Shown in pieces: positions 37,075 to 44,862 of a stretch of DNA of 64,000 nucleotides. The notes under the pieces were generated by a model, which saw only the letters and a list, made by a program, of their open reading frames with translations, made no database searches and was not told the DNA's origin. Position 1 is the stretch's first letter, and every line of letters starts with the position of its first letter. The DNA is taken from assembly GCF_020531915.1 (NCBI RefSeq), contig NZ_JAJAVG010000006.1, forward strand, positions 1 through 64,000. The letters run 5' to 3'. Made by a program: the position numbers and the translations under genes. The DNA comes from Methylovorus mays. Lineage in GTDB: Bacteria; Pseudomonadota; Gammaproteobacteria; Burkholderiales; Methylophilaceae.

Positions 37075-38178
37075 ATGAACGTGAATGTGGTGTATCGCCT
37101 GGCGATACTGGTTGCAAGTGTGGCGGCATTCTGGGCGTTTGTCGCCCAGCAGGCCGTGGCAGAAGAGGCACCCAAGGTGGTGCGCATTGCCGTGGTGGCG
37201 TATAACCTGGCGGGCAAGACATCCTATATGGGCGTGGATGCCGTCAACAATGAAGGCGGCCTTGAACAAAGCCTGGCCAAAAAAGGCATCAAGTTGGAGT
37301 GGGTGCCAGCCTCGCACTCTGGAGTAGGACCTATCATCAATGAAGCCTTTGCCAACGGCACCATTGATTTTGCCGCCTATGGCGATTTGCCACCGATTAT
37401 CCTCAATGCGGCCAAGCCGGTTGTTCAATTGGTAGCGCCCTGGGGCAGCAATGGCAACTCCTATCTGGTGGTCCCCGCCAACTCCACGGCCAAGAGCATT
37501 CTTGATCTCAAGGGCAAACGCATCGCTTTGCATCGTGGTCGCCCATGGGAAGCCACCTTTGCCAGTTTGGCCGCTTCGCAAGAGTTGACCCTGAAGGATT
37601 TCAAGATTGTGAACGTGAATCCGCAGGTTGGCGCTGCTGCGCTTGCCAGCGGCACGGTGGACGGCTTTTTCAGTCTGAATGATGCCTACAACCTGCAGGA
37701 CAAGGGCGTAGGTCGCATTATCTGGTCCACCAAGACCTCACTGACCGATCAGAAGCTGCGTGGCGGTATCTGGGCTACCAACGACTTTGTGAACAAATAC
37801 CCTGAAATTACCCAGCTGGTGGTGAATGCGTATGTCAAAACCAGCTATTGGGCGTCGCAGGAGGCCCATCGCGACAAATACATCAAGGACTACCTGAGCC
37901 TGGTGCAGCCAGAGTCCGTGGTTCGCCGTGATTACGAAAACGATTCCGTACCATGGAAAGACCGTTGGTCTCCGGTTTATGACGGGGTTCTGACCGCCCA
38001 CTATCAGCGCCTGGCCACTTACGCCAAAAGCTCGGGCTTGATTCGTAACGATGTGAGTGTCCAGCAACTGTTGAACCCCCGCTTTGTTAATCAGGCACTC
38101 AGGGACCTTGGTATCGAGCACTATTGGGTTGCGCGCTCTGCGCCACCTCCCGTGAATGTGGCTCAAGCCAAGAATTAA
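37075..38178 (+). CDS. ssuA: SsuA-like sulfonate/organosulfur-binding periplasmic protein
   Basis: The 367-residue protein has a Sec signal peptide ending near residue 31 (QQAVA^EEAPK). The mature part is an NMT1/SsuA-type binding domain, with FANGTIDFAAYGDLPPIILNAA and SILDLKGKRIALHRG motifs typical of aliphatic-sulfonate binders. It would deliver substrate to the ABC importer whose ATPase and permeases are in the next operon. AAGGAG precedes the ATG. It is the last gene before a strong terminator, and its ATPase is separately controlled by its own sigma-54 promoter. Confidence 0.85.
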   Translation: MNVNVVYRLAILVASVAAFWAFVAQQAVAEEAPKVVRIAVVAYNLAGKTSYMGVDAVNNEGGLEQSLAKKGIKLEWVPASHSGVGPIINEAFANGTIDFAAYGDLPPIILNAAKPVVQLVAPWGSNGNSYLVVPANSTAKSILDLKGKRIALHRGRPWEATFASLAASQELTLKDFKIVNVNPQVGAAALASGTVDGFFSLNDAYNLQDKGVGRIIWSTKTSLTDQKLRGGIWATNDFVNKYPEITQLVVNAYVKTSYWASQEAHRDKYIKDYLSLVQPESVVRRDYENDSVPWKDRWSPVYDGVLTAHYQRLATYAKSSGLIRNDVSVQQLLNPRFVNQALRDLGIEHYWVARSAPPPVNVAQAKN

Positions 38179-38183
38179 ACAAC

Positions 38184-38207
38184 AAGCCGTCGCAAGACGG
38201 CTTTTTT
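38184..38207 (+). terminator. Intrinsic terminator after the SsuA-like gene
   Basis: AAGCCGTC and GACGGCTT form an 8-bp stem around the loop GCAA, followed by a T-run. It separates the first sulfur operon from the next one. Confidence 0.9.
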
Positions 38208-38212
38208 CATCG

Positions 38213-38263
38213 CTGTTGCAGGACAAACAAAAGCTCCCAAATTTGCTGTTGCCTGAGCAACAG
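38213..38263 (+). promoter_or_regulatory. Paired enhancer-like inverted repeats upstream of the ABC/TonB operon
   Basis: Site 1 at 38213-38230 is CTGTTG-CAGGAC-AAACAA. Site 2 at 38246-38263 is CTGTTG-CCTGAG-CAACAG, a perfect inverted repeat. Both contain TGTT-N8-AACA. Centres are 33 bp apart and lie about 80-115 bp upstream of the -24 element at 38337. The rest of the 278 bp gap is AT-rich, suiting a bend between enhancer and promoter. Confidence 0.7.
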
Positions 38264-38334
38264 TTAATTCTTTTACGGCATGAGGTATTTATTTAAATGC
38301 ATGAATATAAACAATAAAAAATATGTTTCCATGG

Positions 38335-38351
38335 CTGGCATATGCCTTGCA
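38335..38351 (+). promoter_or_regulatory. Sigma-54 (-24/-12) promoter of the ABC/TonB operon
   Basis: CTGGCATATGCCTTGCA has GG at 38337-38338 and GC at 38349-38350, 10 bases apart, with good TGGCAT and CTTGCA boxes. Initiation is predicted near 38361, about 95 bp before the chosen start of the ATPase gene. Confidence 0.85.
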
Positions 38352-38456
38352 TAGTCATATGGACATCCATGTTCATGCTGTTTGGGAATAAACAGTCATG
38401 GGCAAACAGACATTGCGTCGCAATACGAGGCGACATTGAAAAAGAGGTTGGCAGGC

Positions 38457-39272
38457 ATGGCAGTGACAAGAGCAGTAATCGATTTCAGGCGGAGTGAAGA
38501 AGCAAAAAGTGAGGCAGAGCATCCGCCTGCATCGTATGCGCTACAACTAGACCATGTGTCTAAAAGCTACCTCCTGCATGGCGAGCCGCTCAAGGTGCTT
38601 GATGACATCCAGCTGGATGTCCGCTCCGGCGAGTTTATTTCCATCGTCGGTGCCAGTGGTTGCGGAAAATCGACGCTGCTACGCCTGATTACCGGCCTGG
38701 ATGCGCATTACCAGGGCAATATCGTTTATCAGGGCCAGCGTATCTCCGGCACCTCGCTCGATCGCAGCATTGTGTTTCAGGAGCATCGCCTGTTTCCCTG
38801 GCTGACCGTGGAAGAAAACATTCTGCTGGCGTTCTCTGCCACCAATGTGTCGCAGGAAGAGCGCCATGACCGCGTCAAGGCGCAGATTGCCACCGTGGGG
38901 CTGACCGGCTTTGAGCAAGCCTATCCCCACCAGATTTCAGGGGGCATGTCACAACGTGTCGCCATCGCCCGTGCGCTGGTGTTGCGGCCCCAGCTCTTGT
39001 TGCTGGATGAGCCATTTGGCGCGCTGGACGTACTGACCCGCATGAAGCTGCAACACGAATTGCAGCGCTTGTGGGAGCAGGAAGGATTAACCACGGTGCT
39101 GGTGACCCATGATGTGGAAGAAGCCGTGTTTCTGGGCGACCGCATTGTGGTGATGACATCACACCCCGGCCGCATAAAACGCATTGTCCCGGTGAAACTA
39201 CCACGTCCGCGCATACGCTCGGCGAGTGAGTTTCAACGCATACGTGACGATGTATTGAGCGATTTTATTTGA
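38457..39272 (+). CDS. ssuB: SsuB/TauB-type ABC transporter ATP-binding protein
   Basis: The 271-residue ATPase has Walker A GASGCGKST, Q-loop FQEHRLFPWLTV, signature SGGMSQRVAIARAL, Walker B LLLLDEPFGALD and the switch His in VTHDVEEA. The HRLFPWLTV-type Q-loop is characteristic of the sulfonate/taurine/nitrate importer group. I start at ATG 38457 with GAGG about 11 bases upstream; the frame is open from a TTG at 38382, but that codon lies too close to predicted transcription start. Cognate permeases are at 41349 and 42169, separated from it by tonB-exbB-exbD. Confidence 0.87.
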   Translation: MAVTRAVIDFRRSEEAKSEAEHPPASYALQLDHVSKSYLLHGEPLKVLDDIQLDVRSGEFISIVGASGCGKSTLLRLITGLDAHYQGNIVYQGQRISGTSLDRSIVFQEHRLFPWLTVEENILLAFSATNVSQEERHDRVKAQIATVGLTGFEQAYPHQISGGMSQRVAIARALVLRPQLLLLDEPFGALDVLTRMKLQHELQRLWEQEGLTTVLVTHDVEEAVFLGDRIVVMTSHPGRIKRIVPVKLPRPRIRSASEFQRIRDDVLSDFI

Positions 39273-39311
39273 TGCGCAATTTACCCATTACTTATCGAAA
39301 GGAGAAAGGTC

Positions 39312-40163
39312 ATGTCTAGTCTTTCGAATTCTCAGCCGAGTTACCCGTCCAGTTATACGAAGCTTGGCGCCTTGCCAGATATTGAGGAAAATTTATCGGT
39401 GCTCAAAGACGCAGTTGCCCGTGCTGTCTCGGATGGCGGCGAGCGTTTTGGGTTGTACCGCAATCGAGCCCTGGAGCAGCTGGAAAGCTCAAGCAAGTGG
39501 CTAACACAGCGCAACAGCGGCATCGTGGCGCTGGTGGTGATTGCGCACATTGTCGGTATTTCGGCCTATCTGGAATCACAACGCGTGCCGCCAAAACCGC
39601 CTGCCCCCAAAGAGGTCGTGATCGAATTTATCAAGCCAGCGCCCAAGATTGAGCCTGAAAAGAAAATCGAGCCGCCACCTCCGCCACCGCCACCCAAGGT
39701 CGAGCGCAAACCGCAGCCCGCCAAGCCAGTTCAGGCATTGAAGACGGCGCCTGCCGAGCCAGATATCAAGCCCAGTGACATGACCGTGCAGGAAAACACC
39801 ACGGCGCAGCATACGCCAGAGCCCGTGCAAGCCGTGCCTACGCCACCGCCAGCACCACCCGCGCCCAAGGAAGAGCCACTGACAGAAGCCCTGGGTTATG
39901 CCGGGTATCTTAACAATCCGCCGCCAGAATACCCCGCGTTTGCCCAGCGTCAGGGCTGGGAGGGCAAGGTCATTCTGCGAGTGCGTGTATTGGCCAACGG
40001 CAAGCCAGGCGCAGTGGAAGTGAAGCAATCCAGCGGTCGCAAGACACTGGATGAAGCCGCGCTCGAAGTGGTTAAAAACTGGGTATTCGCTCCGGCCAAA
40101 CGTGGGAGTACCTCCGTCGATGGTTGGGCCACCGTGCCTATCGAATTCAGGCTGGCCAAATAA
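39312..40163 (+). CDS. tonB: TonB family energy-transducing protein
   Basis: The 283-residue protein has an unusually long cytoplasmic N-terminus of about 68 residues, then a membrane helix (IVALVVIAHIVGISAYL, about 71-87). A Pro/Lys/Glu periplasmic spanner follows (about 95-195), and then a TonB C-terminal domain with NPPPEYPAFAQRQGWEGKV. It would energise the receptor encoded at 49796-52246. AAGGAG precedes the ATG. Its place between an ABC ATPase and its permeases is unusual and suggests a dedicated system. Confidence 0.9.
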   Translation: MSSLSNSQPSYPSSYTKLGALPDIEENLSVLKDAVARAVSDGGERFGLYRNRALEQLESSSKWLTQRNSGIVALVVIAHIVGISAYLESQRVPPKPPAPKEVVIEFIKPAPKIEPEKKIEPPPPPPPPKVERKPQPAKPVQALKTAPAEPDIKPSDMTVQENTTAQHTPEPVQAVPTPPPAPPAPKEEPLTEALGYAGYLNNPPPEYPAFAQRQGWEGKVILRVRVLANGKPGAVEVKQSSGRKTLDEAALEVVKNWVFAPAKRGSTSVDGWATVPIEFRLAK

Positions 40164-40214
40164 GTTGGCCACCAGATCAGTATTTATCAAATATAGCTAA
40201 GTAAAGGAAACATC

Positions 40215-40928
40215 ATGGCAATTGTGAGTTCATCTACCTCCCTCATCGTCGATAGTGTGCTGTGGACACTGGTCGCCTTTTCCGTCGTCACCTGGACGCT
40301 GCTGGCCGTCAAAGGCGTGCAGAATTTCCGCGCCGGCTATCAGAACAAACGTTACAAGCAGGCATTCTGGGCCGCGCCGGATTTACTCTCCGCAGCAGAG
40401 ATAAACGACTTCAAGGGCCCAGCTGCCCGCGTGGCGCAAGCGGGTTTCAACGCCTTGCGCGATGCCGATACCCCAGGTCAGCATGATCTGGAGCATAGCG
40501 GGGAGCGTCAGGATTTGCTGGAGCGTTCGCTGCGCCAGCAGATTCTGAAAGAGCGCCGCAGCCTGGAAAGCGGCTTGGCCGTGCTTGCCAGCATTGGCAG
40601 CACCTCGCCGTTCGTCGGCCTGTTTGGCACCGTGTGGGGCATCATGCACGCGCTGACCGATATCGGTCGTCTTGGTACCGCCAGCCTGGAAGTGGTTGCC
40701 GGCCCCATCGGTGAAGCGCTGGTCGCGACGGGTCTGGGTATCGCGGTGGCAGTGCCTGCCGTACTGGCCTACAACTTCTTTACCCGTCGCCTGAAGCTGG
40801 CAAGTGGCGATCTGGATGATTTCGCCGCTGACCTGATCAACCTGTCACGCAAGGTATCGTTCCGCAACAGCCGCAAGCCCGACGTGGCGTCGTCTGTGGT
40901 CAACATCAAGAAAGAGGCGTTCGCATAA
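40215..40928 (+). CDS. exbB: ExbB proton channel subunit
   Basis: The 237-residue MotA/TolQ/ExbB family protein has an N-terminal membrane helix (about 10-30), a cytoplasmic helical region, and two more helices around 135-160 and 172-195. The family motif GSTSPFVGLFGTVWGIMHA is intact. With ExbD it couples proton flow to TonB. AGGAAA precedes the ATG, and its stop overlaps exbD by one base. Confidence 0.93.
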   Translation: MAIVSSSTSLIVDSVLWTLVAFSVVTWTLLAVKGVQNFRAGYQNKRYKQAFWAAPDLLSAAEINDFKGPAARVAQAGFNALRDADTPGQHDLEHSGERQDLLERSLRQQILKERRSLESGLAVLASIGSTSPFVGLFGTVWGIMHALTDIGRLGTASLEVVAGPIGEALVATGLGIAVAVPAVLAYNFFTRRLKLASGDLDDFAADLINLSRKVSFRNSRKPDVASSVVNIKKEAFA

Positions 40929-41335
40929 TGGCATTCTCTACAAGTAACGACGCCGATGAGGTATTGAGCGAGATCAACATCACACCGCTGGTGGATGTGA
41001 TGCTGGTGTTGCTGGTGGCCTTCATCGTCACCATTCCCGTGCTGAATAACGCGATTACCGTCAATCTGCCGAAAACCGCGCCCACGCAGCCTGCCGAGCA
41101 GAAAAAAGCGGTGAGCCTGAGTGTGGATGCCCAGGGCAAGGTGTTTATCGACAAGCGCGAGCTGGCGGTGGCCGATGTCGAGCGCGAGCTGAAAGCATTG
41201 CACGCTGCCGACCCTGACCTGAGCTTGCACCTGAGCTCGGACGAGTCGGTGAATTACGGCACGGTGGCCAAGGTCATGGCCGCCATCGAGCGGGCAGGCA
41301 TTACCCGGCTTGCTGTACTAACCAACGCAGAATAG
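40928..41335 (+). CDS. exbD: ExbD proton channel subunit
   Basis: The 135-residue protein has the ExbD layout: a short cytoplasmic start, INITPLVDVMLVLLVAFIVT with the membrane-embedded Asp needed for proton conduction, and a periplasmic domain. It overlaps exbB by one base and is followed 13 bp later by the permease gene, so receptor energisation and ABC import are co-expressed. Confidence 0.93.
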   Translation: MAFSTSNDADEVLSEINITPLVDVMLVLLVAFIVTIPVLNNAITVNLPKTAPTQPAEQKKAVSLSVDAQGKVFIDKRELAVADVERELKALHAADPDLSLHLSSDESVNYGTVAKVMAAIERAGITRLAVLTNAE

Positions 41336-41348
41336 CGGGCGCAAGCAG

Positions 41349-42155
41349 ATGAGTATCGGTATTCGGGCCGCCATTGGCCTCAATCGTGTGGCCGGGCGTG
41401 TGCATTATCGCCAGCTCAAGCTGGCAGCGTTTGTATCGCCCGTGCTGCTGGTGCTGCTATGGGGCTGGGTCAGTCACCTGCAGCTCATTTCCCCGCAGCT
41501 GCTGGCATCGCCACTGGAAGTCGCCAGTACTTTTCAGGAGCTGCTGGCATCCGGTGAGTTGCAGGAGCATCTCAGCAAAAGCCTGTCGCGGCTGGCGCTT
41601 GGTTACAGCCTGGGCGCATCGATCGGACTGCTGTTTGGTATTCTCATGGCCTTGTCCAGAAACGTGGAGGCGCTCTGCGCGCCGCTATTCCATGCCATAC
41701 GCCAGATTCCCACCATTGCGCTGATCCCGATGTTCATCCTGCTACTGGGGGTGGATGAAAGCTTCAAGATTGCCATTGTCATCAAGGCCTCGTTCTTCAC
41801 GGTGGCACTGGCTGCCTATGAAGCTACCCGCGGTGTCTCTGTTAACTACCTGGAAGTGGCGCGGGTGTACAAGCTGCCCTGGATCACGCTCTATGGCAAA
41901 GTCATTATCCCGGCGATTTTCCCGCCGGTGCTGACGGGGTTGCGCATTGCGTTTGCCCGCTCATGGACTGTGCTGGTGGCGGCCGAGTTGCTGGTGGCAG
42001 ATAGCGGTCTAGGGCAAATGATGCAAATGGGGCGCGATATGTTCCGGCTGGATATTGTGCTGGTGGGCGTCGTGCTGACCGGCCTGATCGGTTTTGTTAT
42101 TGACCGCAGTTTCAAATGGGGTGAAGCCCATCTGGTGCGCTGGCGCGTTGCCTGA
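41349..42155 (+). CDS. SsuC/TauC-type ABC permease, subunit 1
   Basis: The 268-residue permease has about six membrane segments. The EAA loop that contacts the ATPase is near 155-175 (YLEVARVYKLPWITLYGKVIIPA). This is the MetI-like fold of sulfonate/taurine/nitrate importers. It lies 13 bp after exbD and 13 bp before a second, divergent permease; together they probably form a heterodimer with the ATPase at 38457. Ribosome-binding site is weak. Confidence 0.85.
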   Translation: MSIGIRAAIGLNRVAGRVHYRQLKLAAFVSPVLLVLLWGWVSHLQLISPQLLASPLEVASTFQELLASGELQEHLSKSLSRLALGYSLGASIGLLFGILMALSRNVEALCAPLFHAIRQIPTIALIPMFILLLGVDESFKIAIVIKASFFTVALAAYEATRGVSVNYLEVARVYKLPWITLYGKVIIPAIFPPVLTGLRIAFARSWTVLVAAELLVADSGLGQMMQMGRDMFRLDIVLVGVVLTGLIGFVIDRSFKWGEAHLVRWRVA

Positions 42156-42168
42156 GGAGTAGGTAGTC

Positions 42169-42963
42169 ATGCGTTCAATTTCTTCTTTGTTTTCCCGGAT
42201 CGGCCTGGGCCGTCGTGCAGTCGGATTGATACTGCCGATACTCCTGCTGATGGGCTGGCAGTATATGTCCACCCGCGGTGCGACATTTGCCTACGCCTTT
42301 TCGTCGCTGTCGCAAATGCAGGAAGCCCTGCGCGAGCTGATCGCCAGCGGCGACCTGCAAATCAACCTGGTAGCCAGTCTACAACGGGCGCTGACTGGGC
42401 TTGCCATAGGCGGAGCCTTTGGCCTGGTGCTGGGCATTTCCATGGCCAGCTCCCGCATCATCGATACTTCGGCGGGGCCGCTGTACCATATCCTGCGGCA
42501 GGTGCCGCTGATGGGGCTGGTGCCGGTGTTCAGCCTTTGGCTGGGCAATGGCGACACCGCCAAGCTGTTTATCGTGTGCCTGTCGGCGTTTTTCCCGCTG
42601 GTACTGGCGACCTATGAAAGCCTGCGTCAGGTCGATGGCAAGTTTCTCGAAGTGGGCAATGTGCTCAAACTGAGCCGTGCCCAGCAGTTCCGGCATATCC
42701 TGCTGCCCGCTGCCTTGCCCAATATCTTTACCGGCGTGTCATTCGCGCTGGCCATGGCCTGGCTGTCTACCATCGGCAGCGAGATTCTGTTCAATGCCGG
42801 GGCTGGACTGGGTAATCTGATGATGAATGCCGAGATGGCCTCCCGCATGGATATCCTGGTGGTGGTGACCATATTGATCGGTGTCGTCGGGTATCTGCTG
42901 ACCTTTGTGCTGTATCGCATATCGGCTTATCTTTTCCGTTGGCGCAAAGTCGCCAGCGAGTAA
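42169..42963 (+). CDS. SsuC/TauC-type ABC permease, subunit 2
   Basis: The 264-residue permease has the same MetI-like fold as its neighbour, with its EAA loop at FLEVGNVLKLSRAQQFRHILLP (shortened here from the full motif). The two permeases are clearly different in sequence, whereas SsuC and TauC normally homodimerise, so a heterodimeric channel is likely. GGAG precedes the ATG. A DszB-like gene follows after 43 bp. Confidence 0.85.
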   Translation: MRSISSLFSRIGLGRRAVGLILPILLLMGWQYMSTRGATFAYAFSSLSQMQEALRELIASGDLQINLVASLQRALTGLAIGGAFGLVLGISMASSRIIDTSAGPLYHILRQVPLMGLVPVFSLWLGNGDTAKLFIVCLSAFFPLVLATYESLRQVDGKFLEVGNVLKLSRAQQFRHILLPAALPNIFTGVSFALAMAWLSTIGSEILFNAGAGLGNLMMNAEMASRMDILVVVTILIGVVGYLLTFVLYRISAYLFRWRKVASE

Positions 42964-43006
42964 ACAGCCTTCATAAAAATCCATTCCATAACAACAATAA
43001 TTCACC

Positions 43007-44038
43007 ATGACCTACACCGCTGAGTTTACCTACACCCGCTCTCCTGTTCCCACGCCATTGGGGTTGGCGATACAACTGGGACTGCTGGAGCGGGAGTTTG
43101 CCGGGGATATTCCGCTACGCTCGCTGATCGAGTCGGACAAACCGTCCGACCTGGTCTCGCACTTTGACCACCGGCTGCCCAATCTCTTTCGGCAGGGTGG
43201 CAATACGCCTGCTATCTGGGCCAAGGCCAATGGCAGCGATACGCGGGTGATCGGCATCAGCTGGACTGACGAATACCAGGCCATCATCACGCTGCCCGGT
43301 TCCGGCATACGCACGGCGCACGATCTCAAGGACCGCAAGGTCGGTATTCCGATTCACCAGATCGCCAGCGACTACAACCGCGCAGCCGCGCTGCGGGCTT
43401 TTTATGTGGCGCTGGAACAGGCGGGTCTTGGCCTGCGCAATATCGAGGTGGTTGGGCTGCCGGATTCGGCTTATATCACCGTGAATGATATTGATCGCCC
43501 CGGTGGCTGGGGCCATGCGCGACACGGCTATGTGAACGAGGTCTATGCCCTGGTGCGCGGCGAAGTGGATGCCATTTACGTCAAGGACGTGCGCGGGGCT
43601 GAAATTACTCATCTGCTGGGCGCGCATATTGTGTTTGACCTCGGTTTTCATCCTGACCCGTATATTCGCATCAGCAACTGTGCGCCTCGGCCCCTTACCG
43701 TCAACGCCGACAGCATTGCCCAGCATCCGGATGTGGTGGAACGTTTTTTACGGCAAGTCGTGACTGCCGGCCTGTGGGCAAAAAAGAACCGCGAAGAAAG
43801 CCTGCGCCTGATCGGCCATGAAACCGGCTGGTCAGAAGCCTGGCTCGATAAAGTGCTGGGCCCTGACTTTCACCAGAATCTGGTGATCACGCTGAACCAG
43901 CAAGCCATCGACGGCCTCACCATCGCCAAGCAGTTCCTGCTGGAGCATCACTTCATTGAACATGATATCGACATCGCTGCCTGGATCGACCCCCTGCCAC
44001 TGGAGCGGGCCCATGACAATGTACGAAGGATTGCCTGA
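43007..44038 (+). CDS. DszB-like protein, paralogue 2 (catalytic Cys replaced by Ser)
   Basis: The 343-residue cytoplasmic protein is a close relative of the genes at 35985 and 45888. The DszB motif reads TRSPVPTPLG here, so the nucleophilic Cys is Ser (codon TCT at 43040-43042). The second motif, HFDHRLPNLFRQGGN, is conserved. It may be a substrate-binding or chaperone-like paralogue, or use a different chemistry. It ends the ABC/TonB operon, just before a perfect 40-base palindromic terminator. No strong Shine-Dalgarno is visible. Confidence 0.72.
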   Translation: MTYTAEFTYTRSPVPTPLGLAIQLGLLEREFAGDIPLRSLIESDKPSDLVSHFDHRLPNLFRQGGNTPAIWAKANGSDTRVIGISWTDEYQAIITLPGSGIRTAHDLKDRKVGIPIHQIASDYNRAAALRAFYVALEQAGLGLRNIEVVGLPDSAYITVNDIDRPGGWGHARHGYVNEVYALVRGEVDAIYVKDVRGAEITHLLGAHIVFDLGFHPDPYIRISNCAPRPLTVNADSIAQHPDVVERFLRQVVTAGLWAKKNREESLRLIGHETGWSEAWLDKVLGPDFHQNLVITLNQQAIDGLTIAKQFLLEHHFIEHDIDIAAWIDPLPLERAHDNVRRIA

Positions 44039-44050
44039 CAATGAAGAACA

Positions 44051-44090
44051 GGTAATAAAAAAGCCTGCATATGCAGGCTTTTTTATTACC
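44051..44090. terminator. Perfect 40-base palindromic bidirectional terminator
   Basis: The 20 bases at 44051-44070 are the exact reverse complement of 44071-44090, with no loop. The stem GCCTGCAT/ATGCAGGC is flanked by an A-run on one side and a T-run on the other, so it terminates both the plus-strand operon and the minus-strand peroxiredoxin unit. Confidence 0.9.
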
Positions 44091-44105
44091 GGATGAATGT
44101 GGTGC

Positions 44106-44747
44106 TTATTTGTTGGGCTGTGGTGTCAGGCGCAGATAAGGTCTGACGGTCTTGAAGCCTTTGGGGAACTTGGCTTTGAGGATGTCCGGATCGGTGAGCG
44201 AAGGCACGATGACCACGTCTTCGCCGTCTTTCCAGTTAGCGGGGGTTGCCACGCTGTGGTATTCGGTCAGTTGCAGCGAATCGATCACGCGCAGGATTTC
44301 ATCAAAGTTGCGGCCCGTGCTGGCGGGGTAGGTGATGGTGAGGCGGATCTTTTTGTGCGGGTCGATGATGAACACGGAACGCACTGTGGCGGTGGCGCTG
44401 GCATTGGGGTGGATCAGGTCGTACAGGATGGACACCTTGCGATCGGCGTCGGCCAGGATAGGGAAGTTGACCGTGGTGCCCTGGGTTTCGTTGATGTCCT
44501 TGATCCAGCCATGGTGAGACGCTACCGGGTCAACGGAAAGCGCCAGCACTTTGACATTGCGCTTCTTGAATTCGTCGGCGAGCTTGGCGGTGGCACCGAG
44601 TTCAGTGGTGCACACTGGCGTGTAATCGGCCGGGTGCGAAAAGAGAATACCCCAGCTGTCGCCCAGCCATTCATGGAATGCGATGGGGCCGATGCTGGAA
44701 TCCTGGGTAAAGTCGGGGGCGGTGTCGCCCAGTTTGAGAGAAGCCAT
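44106..44747 (-). CDS. lsfA: 1-Cys peroxiredoxin (Prx6/LsfA family)
   Basis: The 213-residue enzyme reduces peroxides with one Cys in the motif HPADYTPVCTTELG. The C-terminal extension RPYLRLTPQP is typical of the Prx6 subfamily. Start is fixed by a strong AAGGAGGT 6 bases before ATG 44747. In Pseudomonas putida a related protein, LsfA, is induced by sulfate starvation, and here the gene ends a minus-strand unit of sulfur genes. It could protect against peroxide leaked by flavin monooxygenases. Confidence 0.9.
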   Translation of the reverse strand: MASLKLGDTAPDFTQDSSIGPIAFHEWLGDSWGILFSHPADYTPVCTTELGATAKLADEFKKRNVKVLALSVDPVASHHGWIKDINETQGTTVNFPILADADRKVSILYDLIHPNASATATVRSVFIIDPHKKIRLTITYPASTGRNFDEILRVIDSLQLTEYHSVATPANWKDGEDVVIVPSLTDPDILKAKFPKGFKTVRPYLRLTPQPNK

Positions 44748-44862
44748 GTATACCTCCTTGACGAGAATAGCCCACACCGGCCATCAGGCCAGCGCAGGCT
44801 AGTGAATGGAACGAATTAATGACAGTAATTCGATCTGGTACTGCGATCAAGCTGAGCCGTGA

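Noticed and set aside
35991-37217. A 408-codon minus-strand frame opposite DszB-like paralogue 1
   Set aside because: It is a mirror of the plus-strand codon pattern and has no independent start signals.
44097-44819. A 240-codon plus-strand frame opposite the peroxiredoxin gene
   Set aside because: It is an antisense shadow; the peroxiredoxin has an ideal Shine-Dalgarno and full active-site motif.
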